From assembly GCA_937911865.1 (NCBI GenBank), contig CALDSK010000007.1, positions 1 to 39,734 on the forward strand: DNA of 39,734 bases. Reading direction: 5' to 3'. A program made the translations under genes and the position numbers. Below the pieces are notes generated by a model. That model made no database searches. It was not told the origin of the DNA and was given only the letters and a program-made list of their open reading frames with translations. Position 1 is the stretch's first letter. Each line of letters starts with the position of its first letter. This document shows, piece after piece, positions 7,917-16,940 of this stretch. Origin of the DNA: an uncultured Synechococcus sp. (GTDB lineage: Bacteria > Cyanobacteriota > Cyanobacteriia > Phormidesmidales > Phormidesmidaceae).

Positions 7917-8609
7917 TTAGCAACCAGCCAGAGCATGTAGTGCAGCTTGCAAGTCTTGTGTTAGCTGCTTAGATTGAAGCTTACAAGCCCCTTTCTTGTA
8001 GTTAGCCACTGAAATAGGCTTACCAACCCGAGCAGTCACAGTGCCTCGCCATCTGGGATGTAGCTCGCTGTATTCTAAGCTAATGGGGACGATTTTTACG
8101 TTCAAATTCTGTCGGCTGCGCTCAGCCCTCAGCGCAATTCTCGCCAGTCCTGGCTTCAGAGGATGAATCCCATCTAAGAAAATATCCCCTTCAGGATAAA
8201 TCACCAGCATTTCTTTTTCTTGCAGCAGCTCTACGCCATGGCGTAGCGACTTAACCGACGGCTTACGCACATGCACCGGAAAGCCGCCTAGTCGTCTAAT
8301 AAACCAGCCTTGAAGCCCCAAACATTCGTCAGCAGTCACCATAAATCGTAAATAGCGACCGGCTCTTTTGCCCAGTAACCCCACCAAAAGAGGATCCCAT
8401 CTAGACTGATGCGTAGGCGCTAAAACAACTGGGCCCGTTTGAGGAATGTTTTCCTCCCCAATCATGTCAATTTTGCTAAAAAAGGCAGGGAGTACAAGGT
8501 GCTCGCCCAAACCGTACATTATGGGTGCTAGCCAGGGAGAAAGCCGTGATGACGTAACCAGGCAACGATCATCGGCAGGGAACACCATGTCGGGAGAATT
8601 TATATGCAT
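7917..8609 (-). CDS. 1-acyl-glycerol-3-phosphate acyltransferase family (PlsC-like)
   Basis: This 230-residue acyltransferase shows the conserved blocks: the H-x4-D motif (HQSRWD, about 98-103), a glycerol-phosphate-binding region (GGFPVHVRK) and the PEG motif (YPEGDIF). Such enzymes transfer an acyl chain to lysophosphatidic acid or related lipids at the membrane. No transmembrane helix is obvious beyond a hydrophobic N-terminal part. The true substrate is open, because cyanobacteria carry several paralogues. The ATG at 8609 lacks a clear Shine-Dalgarno sequence; an internal ATG lies seven codons later. The leader contains competing hairpins at 8672-8709. Confidence 0.88.
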   Translation of the reverse strand: MHINSPDMVFPADDRCLVTSSRLSPWLAPIMYGLGEHLVLPAFFSKIDMIGEENIPQTGPVVLAPTHQSRWDPLLVGLLGKRAGRYLRFMVTADECLGLQGWFIRRLGGFPVHVRKPSVKSLRHGVELLQEKEMLVIYPEGDIFLDGIHPLKPGLARIALRAERSRQNLNVKIVPISLEYSELHPRWRGTVTARVGKPISVANYKKGACKLQSKQLTQDLQAALHALAGC

Positions 8610-8671
8610 GGAGGGAAGAAGACACCAGGTAAACGTTTTTAAGAAAAAGACAACAACTTTTCCAAGAGACG

Positions 8672-8709
8672 CTTGCCCTTAGAGCGTAAGGGAACAAGGT
8701 GCCTTGTTC
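8672..8709 (-). promoter_or_regulatory. Two mutually exclusive hairpins upstream of the acyltransferase gene
   Basis: GAACAAGG (8692-8699) and CCTTGTTC (8702-8709) form a perfect 8-bp inverted repeat. The same AACAAG region can instead pair with CTTG at 8672-8675, around the inner stem CCCTTA/TAAGGG (8676-8681 with 8687-8692). The alternatives overlap, as in attenuators. The element sits between tadA and the acyltransferase gene, both reverse. It could also be the tadA terminator. No T-tract immediately follows. Confidence 0.4.
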
Positions 8710-8778
8710 GAGTTGGTAACTGACACTTTTATGGGTGGTTGGTAAATAGAGAGCATTTTGCTGGACGTACCGATGCGA

Positions 8779-9390
8779 TTAGCGCTGTCGCTTCTGTTGA
8801 AACCAGTGTTGCAATTGCTGCCGACAGGGATCTTCTAAAATGCCGCCAACCACTGTCAGCTTGTGGTTAGAGCATGGGCTATCCGGTAGATTCAACACAG
8901 AGCGAACCGCTCCCGCTTTTCTATCGTCAGCGCCATACACTAGTAATCCCAGCCGCGATTGAACAATTGCGCCTGCACACATCATGCACGGTTCTAATGT
9001 GACGTAGAGCACACAGTCATTTAAGTGCCAATTACCCAACTTACTGCCAGCCGCGCGCAAAGCCAGTATTTCAGCGTGGGCAGTCGGATCGTGATTACGC
9101 TCTTTACGGTTTACCGCATGGGCGATCGCCTGATTATCGGGGCCAACAACGATAGCCGCCACCGGCACTTCTCCTGATTGGCCTGCGCGATGGGCTAATG
9201 CGATCGCCCGCATCATCCACTGCCGATGGCGCAAGTAAACAGGATGAGTAATAGCAGGCGGCAAAATCTCAAATGGCAAATCTGTCGGCAAGGCCCACTC
9301 AGAAAGCAAATCCACTGGTAAACTGCCGATATTCTCATTTTCGCTAGTCTCATCTGCCATCGTTTTGTCTATCATCACCTCGTCTGCCAT
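8779..9390 (-). CDS. tadA: tRNA adenosine(34) deaminase TadA
   Basis: This enzyme converts A34 to inosine in the tRNA-Arg(ACG) wobble position. The 203-residue protein has the zinc and catalytic motif HAE (H105, E107) and PCMMC (C135, C138), with the family's NRKERNHDPTAHAEILAL context. The deaminase domain begins near residue 49 (HPVYLRHRQW), so there is an unusual acidic N-terminal extension of about 48 residues containing two further Met codons in a repeated MADE motif; the real start may be M6 or M11. The gene diverges from pcrA across a 116-bp spacer with a palindrome. Confidence 0.95.
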   Translation of the reverse strand: MADEVMIDKTMADETSENENIGSLPVDLLSEWALPTDLPFEILPPAITHPVYLRHRQWMMRAIALAHRAGQSGEVPVAAIVVGPDNQAIAHAVNRKERNHDPTAHAEILALRAAGSKLGNWHLNDCVLYVTLEPCMMCAGAIVQSRLGLLVYGADDRKAGAVRSVLNLPDSPCSNHKLTVVGGILEDPCRQQLQHWFQQKRQR

Positions 9391-9455
9391 TACAGAGTAA
9401 TTACGGATTTCATCCAGCCGGTATTTATATCAAGTGCCATACTTATATAGCCGCC

Positions 9456-9478
9456 GTACCAATACATGAGTATGGTAC
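9456..9478. promoter_or_regulatory. Inverted repeat in the tadA/pcrA divergent promoter region
   Basis: GTACC (9456-9460), a bulged A, and ATAC (9462-9465) pair with GTAT (9470-9473) and GGTAC (9474-9478) around ATGA. It lies 28 nt before the pcrA start and 65 nt before tadA. It is the right size for an operator, or could form a short leader hairpin for pcrA. Confidence 0.4.
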
Positions 9479-9506
9479 CGATGAGACTCGCCACTTTTCA
9501 TACAGT

Positions 9507-11858
9507 ATGGTCACCACAGTCGATTTTCTCAGCCAGCTCAACCCCTCACAGCGTCAGTCCGTCGAGCACTTCAGCGGGCCCTTACTGGTAGTGGCCGGAG
9601 CAGGTTCTGGGAAAACGAGAGCCCTGACCTTTCGCATCGCGAATCTCATCCTCAACCACAACGTTGACCCCGAAAACATCCTCGCGGTCACCTTCACGAA
9701 CAAAGCCGCCCGTGAAATGAAAGAGCGAATCGAAAAGCTCTTTGCCGAACAAGAAGCCCTCGCACGTCACGGGAAACCGCTTCACATGCTTCACGAGCGA
9801 GAACAGGTACAGCTGCGCTCGTACGTCTATAAAAACTTCACCAAAGGCCTCTGGGTCGGTACTTTTCATGCCTTGTGCGCCCGCATTTTGCGCTACGACA
9901 TCGAAAAGTACAAAAGCCCCGTCGGTCAAACCTGGACCAAAAGCTTCTCTATTTTCGATGAGTCCGATGCTCAGAGCCTGGTAAAAGGTATCGTCATCGG
10001 TCAAATGAACCTGGACGATCGTAAGTTCAACCCCAAATCTGTGCGGTTTGCCATTAGCAACGCGAAGAATCAGGGCTTTACCCCTGACGAGTACGAACAA
10101 GAAAATCCTCACTTCAAAGGTCGAACGATTGCAGAAGTCTACCGTCACTATCAAAAAGGGCTCTCAGCGAACAACGCTCTCGACTTTGATGACCTCATCC
10201 GATTGCCCGTTCAGCTCTTCCGTCAAAACGAACAGGTACTCGACTACTGGCACCGCCGGTTTCGCCACATCCTAGTTGACGAATATCAAGACACTAATCG
10301 CACACAGTACGACCTGATTCAGCTATTGGCCACCAACGGTCAAGGTCAACACTTCGAGAGTTGGGAAAAGCGCTCTGTTTTCGTTGTAGGTGATGCAGAC
10401 CAAAGCATTTATTCTTTCAGGGCTGCTGACTTCACTATTCTGATGGGCTTTCAAGAAGAATTTGGTGACGGCTTAGCTGACGACGAGACCCAAACCCTGG
10501 TCAAGCTAGAAGAAAACTATCGCTCGACATCCAACATTCTCGATGTTGCCAATCACCTGATTGAAAACAACACAGAGCGTATTGACAAAGTCCTACGGGC
10601 CACCCGAGGCGAAGGGGCAGCTATTCTCTGTCATCGGGCCGATAACGAGATTATGGAAGCTGAATATGTGGTCGGCCAAGTTCGTAATTTAGAGAGCAAA
10701 AACCCAGAGCTTAACTGGAAAGACTTTGCCATTCTCTATCGCACCAACGCTCAGTCACGGGCAATGGAGGAAGTGCTCAATCGGTTTGGCATCCCTTACC
10801 GTGTTGTTGGTGGCATGCGCTTTTACGATCGCAGAGAAATTAAAGACATTCTTGCCTACATGCGCCTAGCAGTGAATCCTGCCGACAGCGTCAGCCTCAA
10901 ACGCATCATCAACACGCCTAGACGCGGCATTGGCAAAACGACACTAGACAATCTAGACAAAGCAGCCAGCGAGCTAGACGTTTCACTTTGGGACATCATC
11001 AAAGACGAAACCTCTGTTAAAACCCTGGCAGGTCGGGCAGGCAAGAAAGTCACTGGCTTTGCCAAAATGGTTAGCAGCTGGCAAGCAAGGGCAGAAACCG
11101 TTTCTCCAACCGTCATTGTTCAAGAAGTCCTAGAGCAAACCGGCTACATCGAAAAGCTTAGAGAAAAGGGCACCGATGAAGATGAGACCCGCATAGAAAA
11201 CATTCAAGAGCTATACAACGCCGTCGTTCAGTTTGAGGAAGAAAACGAAGACGCCTCGCTCCTTACCTTCTTAGCCAATGCCTCTTTAAACTCTGACAAA
11301 GACGATGACAACGAAGGCAACCAGGTCACTCTGATGACGCTCCATGCGTCCAAGGGTCTAGAATTTCCCGTTGTCTTTTTGGTGGGCTTAGAGCAGGGGC
11401 TTTTCCCCAGCTTCCGTTCCCTAGAAGACGCCGCTGCTATCGAAGAAGAACGCCGTCTTTGCTACGTCGGTATCACCCGCGCCCAAGACCGGCTATTCAT
11501 TTCTCATGCCAGAGAGCGCCGCACCTATGGCCAAATGCGAGAAATCTCTACGCCGTCGATATTCCTCAGCGAACTACCACGCGACTACATCCTGGCGACC
11601 GTTCCTAGCGCCCTCCCCGAACGCTGGGCCACCACTAACCGCGAAGCCAAACTCAAAAACCCTCAACCCAACCTCAACAAACCCAATACGCACGAAAACG
11701 ACTGGGCCGTCGGCGATCCAGTCACGCACAAAGCCTTTGGCGATGGCAAAGTCACCCATATCTTCGGCGCAGGCAACAAAATTTGCCTGGCCATTCACTT
11801 CCCCGGCATTGGCAAAAAGATTATCGACCCCAGGACGACAGTACTGACTCGTCCCTAA
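9507..11858 (+). CDS. pcrA: ATP-dependent 3'-5' DNA helicase, PcrA/UvrD family
   Basis: This 783-residue superfamily 1A helicase acts in DNA repair and replication restart. It shows the Q motif (LNPSQRQSVE), Walker A (GAGSGKT, 31-37), TFTNKAAREM (motif Ia), LVDEYQDTN (motif II), GDADQSIYSFR (motif III), ENYRS (motif IV), MTLHASKGLEFPVVFLVGLEQ (motif V) and EERRLCYVGITRAQ (motif VI). The C-terminal GDPVTHKAFGDGKV...FPGIGKK segment is the small Tudor-like domain typical of PcrA, which binds RNA polymerase in Gram-positive homologues. Length matches the family. It is a monocistronic gene starting at ATG. Confidence 0.96.
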   Translation: MVTTVDFLSQLNPSQRQSVEHFSGPLLVVAGAGSGKTRALTFRIANLILNHNVDPENILAVTFTNKAAREMKERIEKLFAEQEALARHGKPLHMLHEREQVQLRSYVYKNFTKGLWVGTFHALCARILRYDIEKYKSPVGQTWTKSFSIFDESDAQSLVKGIVIGQMNLDDRKFNPKSVRFAISNAKNQGFTPDEYEQENPHFKGRTIAEVYRHYQKGLSANNALDFDDLIRLPVQLFRQNEQVLDYWHRRFRHILVDEYQDTNRTQYDLIQLLATNGQGQHFESWEKRSVFVVGDADQSIYSFRAADFTILMGFQEEFGDGLADDETQTLVKLEENYRSTSNILDVANHLIENNTERIDKVLRATRGEGAAILCHRADNEIMEAEYVVGQVRNLESKNPELNWKDFAILYRTNAQSRAMEEVLNRFGIPYRVVGGMRFYDRREIKDILAYMRLAVNPADSVSLKRIINTPRRGIGKTTLDNLDKAASELDVSLWDIIKDETSVKTLAGRAGKKVTGFAKMVSSWQARAETVSPTVIVQEVLEQTGYIEKLREKGTDEDETRIENIQELYNAVVQFEEENEDASLLTFLANASLNSDKDDDNEGNQVTLMTLHASKGLEFPVVFLVGLEQGLFPSFRSLEDAAAIEEERRLCYVGITRAQDRLFISHARERRTYGQMREISTPSIFLSELPRDYILATVPSALPERWATTNREAKLKNPQPNLNKPNTHENDWAVGDPVTHKAFGDGKVTHIFGAGNKICLAIHFPGIGKKIIDPRTTVLTRP

Positions 11859-11959
11859 TAAATCAACTAAAAGAGTATGGCCTCAAGAGTATGGCTTCCG
11901 CGCCTCTCAAATCACTGACTTATCAGCAATATGATAGAAGAAGCCATTAAAAGTAATTC

Positions 11960-12172
11960 ATGACGGACTCTACGCCTTCTACACCAGACGGCAACCTATC
12001 TCGCATAGAGCAAGCAAAACGCAATTATCTCTACAGTGCTCAACAGGTAGCGCTATTGCATTCAGACGATCTCTATGCCTGCGCGGCTAAAGGCTGGAGA
12101 TCTTTTCCTTCAAACAAATCGTCTGGCTCATACAAGTACTCAAACCAGTTGCCAAACGGATCGCGGCCATAA
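11960..12172 (+). CDS. Doubtful small ORF, tail overlapping the VOC gene
   Basis: A 70-codon ORF begins at ATG 11960, about 100 nt after pcrA. The first 38 residues (from MTDSTPSTPD, with helical SRIEQAKRNYLYSAQQVALL) look protein-like, but the last 33 codons run antisense through the 3' end of the VOC gene and look random. It may be a truncated gene, a short real protein, or chance. No ribosome binding site of note. Confidence 0.22.
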   Translation: MTDSTPSTPDGNLSRIEQAKRNYLYSAQQVALLHSDDLYACAAKGWRSFPSNKSSGSYKYSNQLPNGSRP

Positions 12173-12465
12173 AAGGAGGCTGTACCGTCGCGGTGATCGT
12201 GAATTTTACCGACTTTGACGCCCTCGGCCTTGAGCTTTTCGTAAGCGGTATCAATCTCTGCTCTATCGCTAAACACAAAACCAAAGTGTGGCCCCGCCTG
12301 GTCATATTCAGGGCTCATCAGCGCCAAGCCATCATTGCCCGCCTTCAGGTAGGCCCAGTCAGTATCTTGCCAAACCAGTTTCATCCCCAGGTTTTTATAA
12401 AACTCAGCTGCTTTAGCCACATCTTCTACACAGACTGCTACATGGCCTAATCGTTTCATTTTCAT
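12073..12465 (-). CDS. VOC (glyoxalase/bleomycin resistance/dioxygenase) superfamily protein
   Basis: This single-module VOC protein of about 130 residues has two beta-alpha-beta-beta-beta halves. Likely metal ligands are His in LGHVAV at the N-terminus, His in GPHFGF and Glu in GNWFEYLYEP. The DPFGNWFE ending is typical of lyase or dioxygenase-like VOC members; lactoylglutathione lyase activity cannot be assumed. The start is ATG at 12465, since AGGAG lies 9 nt upstream; an upstream TTG at 12483 overlaps that ribosome binding site. The last two residues before the stop are QA, an extension after the Glu-rich end. The gene stands alone. Confidence 0.85.
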   Translation of the reverse strand: MKMKRLGHVAVCVEDVAKAAEFYKNLGMKLVWQDTDWAYLKAGNDGLALMSPEYDQAGPHFGFVFSDRAEIDTAYEKLKAEGVKVGKIHDHRDGTASFYGRDPFGNWFEYLYEPDDLFEGKDLQPLAAQA

Positions 12466-12704
12466 TTGCTCAACGCTCCTCAAAAGTTGATGTCTCTAGT
12501 TTCCATTTTAGAGGAGGCAAGATCGGTGTGCAGCAAGGGAAATCTGTCTTAGATCTATCCTGTGTTGTCCAGTGACGGTATTTACGAAATCGACCTGTAT
12601 TTCAACTTTTACGCTAGCGGCTAATATAAGGATGTCCGGTGAGAGCAGACCGCCAAAGGTCCTCTCTAAACTCGGAAAATTAGAGCATTTTGAGGATTTA
12701 TTTA

Positions 12705-13049
12705 ATGGAAACTACTTTTGATTCTGACAAACGAAAACTTTTTTCAATTGCCTCTCACGGTTCTATTTTCTTGAGCCAGCTTGTTTTCTCAGCAGGTATT
12801 CCGTTTGCCCTCCTCTTCCTTTCCGATGACCCTGTGGTCAAGGAAAATGCAAAAGAAGCCCTTAATTTTCACTTCAATATGTGGCTCTACAGCGTACTGC
12901 TGATTATTCCAGCTGCGCTAATCATTGGGTTACCGCTAGTCGCACTCTTGGGTCTAGTTCAGGTCATCATGCCTATATTCGCAATTCTCAGCAGCGTTAG
13001 CGATCCAGACAATGCCTATCGCTACCCCTTCATCTTCCGCCCTTTGTAA
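12705..13049 (+). CDS. DUF4870 (Tic20-like) small membrane protein
   Basis: This protein of about 114 residues is predicted to span the membrane three times. It has a soluble N-terminus (METTFDSDKRKLFSIASHGS), a helix at SQLVFSAGIPFALLFL, the conserved polar piece KENAKEALNFHFNMWLY and two close helices (VLLIIPAALIIGLPLVALLG, then QVIMPIFAILSSV), ending in YRYPFIFRPL. This pattern is that of DUF4870 proteins, which are distantly related to the chloroplast import component Tic20; the function in bacteria is unknown. TTG at 12690 extends the frame, but GAGGA just upstream of ATG 12705 supports the ATG. Confidence 0.85.
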   Translation: METTFDSDKRKLFSIASHGSIFLSQLVFSAGIPFALLFLSDDPVVKENAKEALNFHFNMWLYSVLLIIPAALIIGLPLVALLGLVQVIMPIFAILSSVSDPDNAYRYPFIFRPL

Positions 13050-13062
13050 ACGGCAATGATAA

Positions 13063-13077
13063 TCAGCCTCAGGCTGA
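13063..13077. repeat. Perfect 15-bp palindrome between convergent genes
   Basis: TCAGCCT (13063-13069), C, AGGCTGA (13071-13077) is a perfect inverted repeat between the convergent DUF4870 and MidA-type genes. It may contribute to termination on either strand, though a strong T-tract is lacking. Confidence 0.45.
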
Positions 13078-13086
13078 AGCGAGTAT

Positions 13087-14286
13087 TTAATACATTGGTG
13101 GAATCGTCAGACCCTTTAACGGCCTGGCGATTTCTGTTTGGGTTAGTCCCTTGCCCTGAATAAGCACGCCAAAGTTACCTAACCCCATTGGGCTAATCAA
13201 CTGCTGCAGCGCTTCACGTTGCATCATTATTTTCTGAATAGCTTGGCCAGTAACCGGCTGATTGGGCTCAGTAGAATGAGATAGCTGCTGTAGGCGATCG
13301 CCTAATCCCAAAGCCATCAAGAACAATCCCTGCTGTGTAAACCCCAACGTTGCCAAACCCAACTCTTCTCCTTGTTTTTCGAGCGAGGTAAAGTCCACAT
13401 GTGCCGTCAGATCTTGCTCGCCAACGTGGATAAAAGGGTCATTGTGATGGCTGTGACGGTAGTAGCACTGCAACGTTCCTTCACGCCTAGCCAAACTGTA
13501 GTAGCGTGAAGCAGTGTAGCCATAGTCAATAGTGAGAATGTAGCCACGCCGTAGCTTAGAGTCGACCTGTATCAGCCAATCGAGCGCGGCTAAGTTAACT
13601 TCTGTACGATAGCCATCTGGATACCCCGTCGCTAAATCAATATCTAAGCGCTTAAAATATTGAGCCAGCTGCTCGGTTGAAAGTTCTCCGGGTATGGCTT
13701 TCAAGCCGTTTTCGCTATAGGTCACCCAGACTTCCTGTAGCTGCTGGTTGTGCAGCTCTAGCCAGTGCACCGGAAAGGCATCGACGAGTTCATTAGAAAA
13801 AGCGCAGCCTGTAAGGGAATTAGAAGGTATTTCATCAAGTGTCTTCCAGGTGATGGAAAGCCCTTCCTGCTGCCAGTGGGCAAGGCGCTTTTGCTGCTCG
13901 GATTTAAGGGCAGGTGATTTTTCAACAATGAGGTAGGAAAGGGCCTGAAAGCATTTGGGATGGTGGGTTTTGAGATGAGCGATCGCATCCACCGCTACCA
14001 ACCCTTGCCCAGCCCCCATCTCCATTACCGTAAAGTCGTCAGGCTCACCCAACACCACCCACATATCCGCAAACTGCTCAGCCACCACTTCGCCAAAGTC
14101 ATGCCCCATATGTGGCGACGTCACAAAATCACCCTGTGGGCCAATAATGCTATCTGGTGTCGAATAGTAGCCAAACTGCGGATGATACAGTGCCACTTCC
14201 ATAAATTCAGCAAAGGTAATGCGCTGCTTTTCACTGTGCTGAATTTTTGTCGCAATGATTTGCTGCAACTGCTCTGAACTATTCAA
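13087..14286 (-). CDS. SAM-dependent methyltransferase, MidA/NDUFAF7 family
   Basis: This 399-residue protein belongs to the DUF185/MidA family, shown by ITFAEFMEVALYHPQFGYYS near the N-terminus, GDFVTSPHMGHDFGEVVAEQF, the SAM-binding VMEMGAGQGLVAVD, the ALSYLIVEKSP strand and NELVDAFPVHWL. The mitochondrial homologue NDUFAF7 methylates an arginine in a complex I subunit; whether the cyanobacterial protein acts on NDH-1 is unknown. Length fits the family. The only near-terminal start is TTG at 14286, with AAGAG a few bases upstream. Downstream it converges with the DUF4870 gene. Confidence 0.9.
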   Translation of the reverse strand: MNSSEQLQQIIATKIQHSEKQRITFAEFMEVALYHPQFGYYSTPDSIIGPQGDFVTSPHMGHDFGEVVAEQFADMWVVLGEPDDFTVMEMGAGQGLVAVDAIAHLKTHHPKCFQALSYLIVEKSPALKSEQQKRLAHWQQEGLSITWKTLDEIPSNSLTGCAFSNELVDAFPVHWLELHNQQLQEVWVTYSENGLKAIPGELSTEQLAQYFKRLDIDLATGYPDGYRTEVNLAALDWLIQVDSKLRRGYILTIDYGYTASRYYSLARREGTLQCYYRHSHHNDPFIHVGEQDLTAHVDFTSLEKQGEELGLATLGFTQQGLFLMALGLGDRLQQLSHSTEPNQPVTGQAIQKIMMQREALQQLISPMGLGNFGVLIQGKGLTQTEIARPLKGLTIPPMY

Positions 14287-14354
14287 TCGCTCTTATCCAT
14301 ACAGGCCACTTTCTCAGGATAGAACTTTAAAGGCTAAGGTTTCTCTCATCTAGG

Positions 14355-15473
14355 TTAGAACACGACATTTTTAAAAGAGATTTCTGAAAGCGTACCGTTT
14401 TCTTGATAAGAGAGCTGTACCAGAGTGACGCCCCCTCGGCCATCAGCAATATTTTCCTGAGGTGTGCCAAATTCGTAGTATGTTTCGCTGCTATCGAAGC
14501 GACTCAATCGGCGGTCGTCAAAGTCAATTACGTTATCAACATCGAGCATACGCGCATATGCCAAGGCCTCATCTCTAGAGAGGCTTTTACCGGTATATCG
14601 AGGAAATATAGATACTTTTGTGGTGCCAAAGTCACCGAGCGCTGACCACAGCAAGACATCTTTAAACGCATACTTTTGATTTTCACAGCGGCCTGCGTCT
14701 GGACAAAAACCTTCGGCGCGAAGCTGACCGTAAATGGCCTTGTCAAAAAATTGGTTTTCGTAGATGGTGTTAACAGAGTTTCGCATTCCCCAAGACCACA
14801 GCGTAGGTTCTCCGGTTTCAGATTGACCGCCCCGAGAGGCCGAAACACTCAACACGGCTCCATTTTCAGCGGCTCTATCTTGACCAAAAACAAATTCAAA
14901 AGAGCAAAGGCCGGCCCCAGTGCCTGAGCAAGCTTTGACCTCCGCAAAACCTAGCTCGGACATCTGTTGAATGCTGCTATCATTCCAATCGGCGATCGCA
15001 CCGTTCGTTGCAAATGTATGGGGTATCCAGCCCTGTTCCAAGAGTCTAGTTCGCGCTTCGCTATAGAGCATACCGACCTCTAACCCCTGAACATTAACGC
15101 TCATCAGGGTTGCTGGTTCAATCGTATCCACCATCGGATCCGCCGAAGCACTCAAGGATGCTTTACGCTTATGATGAATAGAGACAGCAGATGAATCGCT
15201 AGCAGCGCTAGCACTAGCTGCTTCTACTGGAGAATTATCAGTGTTAAAGCTGGCTGCAGTGGGCGATTGTGACTCTGTGCGCTCTACCTCTTCAAGAGAG
15301 GCACTAGATGCGACAAAGGTATCTTTTGGCTTGGTTAGCTCAGACGTTCTTCCGGCAGCGCAACCAGTAGCTGCCCCCAATGCAAACGTAAAGCTCAACA
15401 GCAGCCCTAATGTGCGAGACCCTAATGTACTAGACAGGCGAACGGTTCGAATCAGCAGAGGTCGAGTAAGCAT
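14355..15473 (-). CDS. Putative lipoprotein of unknown function
   Basis: From ATG 15473 this is a 372-residue protein with an Arg-rich N-terminus, a hydrophobic segment (about 21-37) and Cys38 in AATGC, a passable lipobox. Then comes a Ser/Ala/Glu-rich low-complexity linker (about 45-115) and a folded C-terminal half with several Cys (KACSGTGAGLCSFEF, FCPDAGRCENQKY) that could form disulfides, consistent with export. The segment GLEVGMLYSEARTRLLEQGW resembles the start of a small-protein-A/OmlA-like repeat, but I do not claim a family. A TTG at 15503 is a weaker upstream start. It lies alone between MidA and pgk, all on the reverse strand. Confidence 0.7.
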   Translation of the reverse strand: MLTRPLLIRTVRLSSTLGSRTLGLLLSFTFALGAATGCAAGRTSELTKPKDTFVASSASLEEVERTESQSPTAASFNTDNSPVEAASASAASDSSAVSIHHKRKASLSASADPMVDTIEPATLMSVNVQGLEVGMLYSEARTRLLEQGWIPHTFATNGAIADWNDSSIQQMSELGFAEVKACSGTGAGLCSFEFVFGQDRAAENGAVLSVSASRGGQSETGEPTLWSWGMRNSVNTIYENQFFDKAIYGQLRAEGFCPDAGRCENQKYAFKDVLLWSALGDFGTTKVSIFPRYTGKSLSRDEALAYARMLDVDNVIDFDDRRLSRFDSSETYYEFGTPQENIADGRGGVTLVQLSYQENGTLSEISFKNVVF

Positions 15474-15667
15474 GAATATGGTCGGCGTTATCCGGAAATA
15501 CAATTAGTGAATCGACAGACGATGTGATTGTGATAGCGTCCTCGATCTATCGGCTAAAGTATTCCCAAACCCGTTTGCACTGACAGAATCTACACATTAT
15601 CTAGTTCACCTATTGTCCAGTTCACACATTAGACGGGTAGCTGTAAACATACGGATAGGGCATAAAA

Positions 15668-15703
15668 AAGTCCCCATGTGCGTCTTCACGACATAGGGAC
15701 TTT
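15668..15703 (-). terminator. Intrinsic terminator of pgk
   Basis: On the reverse strand AAAGTCCCTATGT (15703-15691) pairs with the ACATGGGGACTTT region (15679-15667) with minor mismatch and is followed by a short T-run (15667-15664). It begins about 30 nt past the pgk stop codon. Confidence 0.8.
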
Positions 15704-15734
15704 CAATATATTTAACGATCAATCCAGGCAGTAC

Positions 15735-16940
15735 TTACGCTTCATCTAGCGCAGCAATACCAGGAAGCGTCTTGCCTTCAAGCAATTCCAAGCTAGCACC
15801 GCCGCCAGTGGAGATGTGGCTCATCTGGTCTGCTAGGCCCGCCTGCTCAACGGCTGCCACAGAGTCACCGCCACCGATAATAGTCGTACAGCCTTTGCCA
15901 GTAAGACCAGCAAGTGTCGTTGCAATACCTGTTGTGCCTTTGGCAAATGCCTCCATTTCAAACACACCCATAGGCCCATTCCAAATGACGCTCTTACAGT
16001 CAGCAAGTGCATCCTGGAAAGTTTTCACAGAGTCAGGACCAATGTCTAGCCCCATCCAGCCATCAGGAATGTCATTGACGCTCACGGTCTGAGTGTTCGC
16101 ATCTGCGGCAAACTTGTCAGCCACAATCACATCGGTAGGCAGCAGAAACTCAACGCCTTTTTCCTTGGCCTTAGCTTCTAGTTTCTTGGCCAAATCCAGC
16201 TTGTCTTCTTCTACCAAAGAAGCACCGACATCCATACCCCGCGCCTTGTAAAAGGTAAAAATCATACCACCGCCAATGAAAATCTTGTCGACTTTATCGA
16301 GCAGCGTTTCGATGACGCCAATTTTAGAAGAAACCTTAGAACCACCGACGATAGCAGCCAACGGACGCTGAGGATTATCGACCGTCTCCTGCAAAAACTT
16401 CAGCTCTTTCTCAATCAAAGAACCAGCAACCGCTGGGCTGAGGTACTCTGTGACACCTGCGGTAGAAGCGTGAGCGCGGTGAGCCGTACCAAATGCATCG
16501 TTTACGTACAGGTCAGCGTTTGCAGCTAGCTGCTTAGCAAACTCAGGATCGTTGCTGGTCTCGCCATCATAGAAGCGAACATTCTCTAACAAAGCAACGT
16601 CACCGTCGTTCATGCCTGCAATTTTGCTAGCGACATCATCGCCAATGCAGTCATCGCACTTGATAACCTCTTTGCCAAGCTTCTCAGACAGACGCTTAGC
16701 AACCGGTGTAAGACGCATGCTGTCAACGACCTTACCTTTGGGACGGCCAAAGTGGCTAGCCAAAATAACCTTGGCACCCTTAGCAGTTAGGTCTTGGATG
16801 GTAGGTAACGCAGCGCGGATACGGGTGTCGTCTGTGATGGTGCCGGCATCGGCAAGGGGAACGTTGAAGTCAGCGCGTACCAACACTCGCTGTCCAGAGA
16901 CATCAGACGCAGATAAATCAGCTAGCGCTTTCTTGGCCAC
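15735..16940 (-). CDS. pgk: Phosphoglycerate kinase
   Basis: This 401-residue cytoplasmic enzyme interconverts 3-phosphoglycerate plus ATP and 1,3-bisphosphoglycerate; in cyanobacteria it serves both the Calvin cycle and glycolysis. It shows the signature [12 protein letters not shown] at the N-terminus, SHFGRPKG (substrate-binding Arg), [21 protein letters not shown], the [11 protein letters not shown] hinge region, [10 protein letters not shown] and GGGDSVAA for nucleotide binding. The length is standard. The start is GTG at 16940, preceded by AGGAGAG at 8-nt spacing. The gene is monocistronic with a terminator downstream. Confidence 0.98.
   Translation of the reverse strand: MAKKALADLSASDVSGQRVLVRADFNVPLADAGTITDDTRIRAALPTIQDLTAKGAKVILASHFGRPKGKVVDSMRLTPVAKRLSEKLGKEVIKCDDCIGDDVASKIAGMNDGDVALLENVRFYDGETSNDPEFAKQLAANADLYVNDAFGTAHRAHASTAGVTEYLSPAVAGSLIEKELKFLQETVDNPQRPLAAIVGGSKVSSKIGVIETLLDKVDKIFIGGGMIFTFYKARGMDVGASLVEEDKLDLAKKLEAKAKEKGVEFLLPTDVIVADKFAADANTQTVSVNDIPDGWMGLDIGPDSVKTFQDALADCKSVIWNGPMGVFEMEAFAKGTTGIATTLAGLTGKGCTTIIGGGDSVAAVEQAGLADQMSHISTGGGASLELLEGKTLPGIAALDEA

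Noticed and set aside
9582..10154. Reverse 190-codon ORF inside pcrA
   Set aside because: It is antisense to conserved helicase motifs and has no family resemblance.
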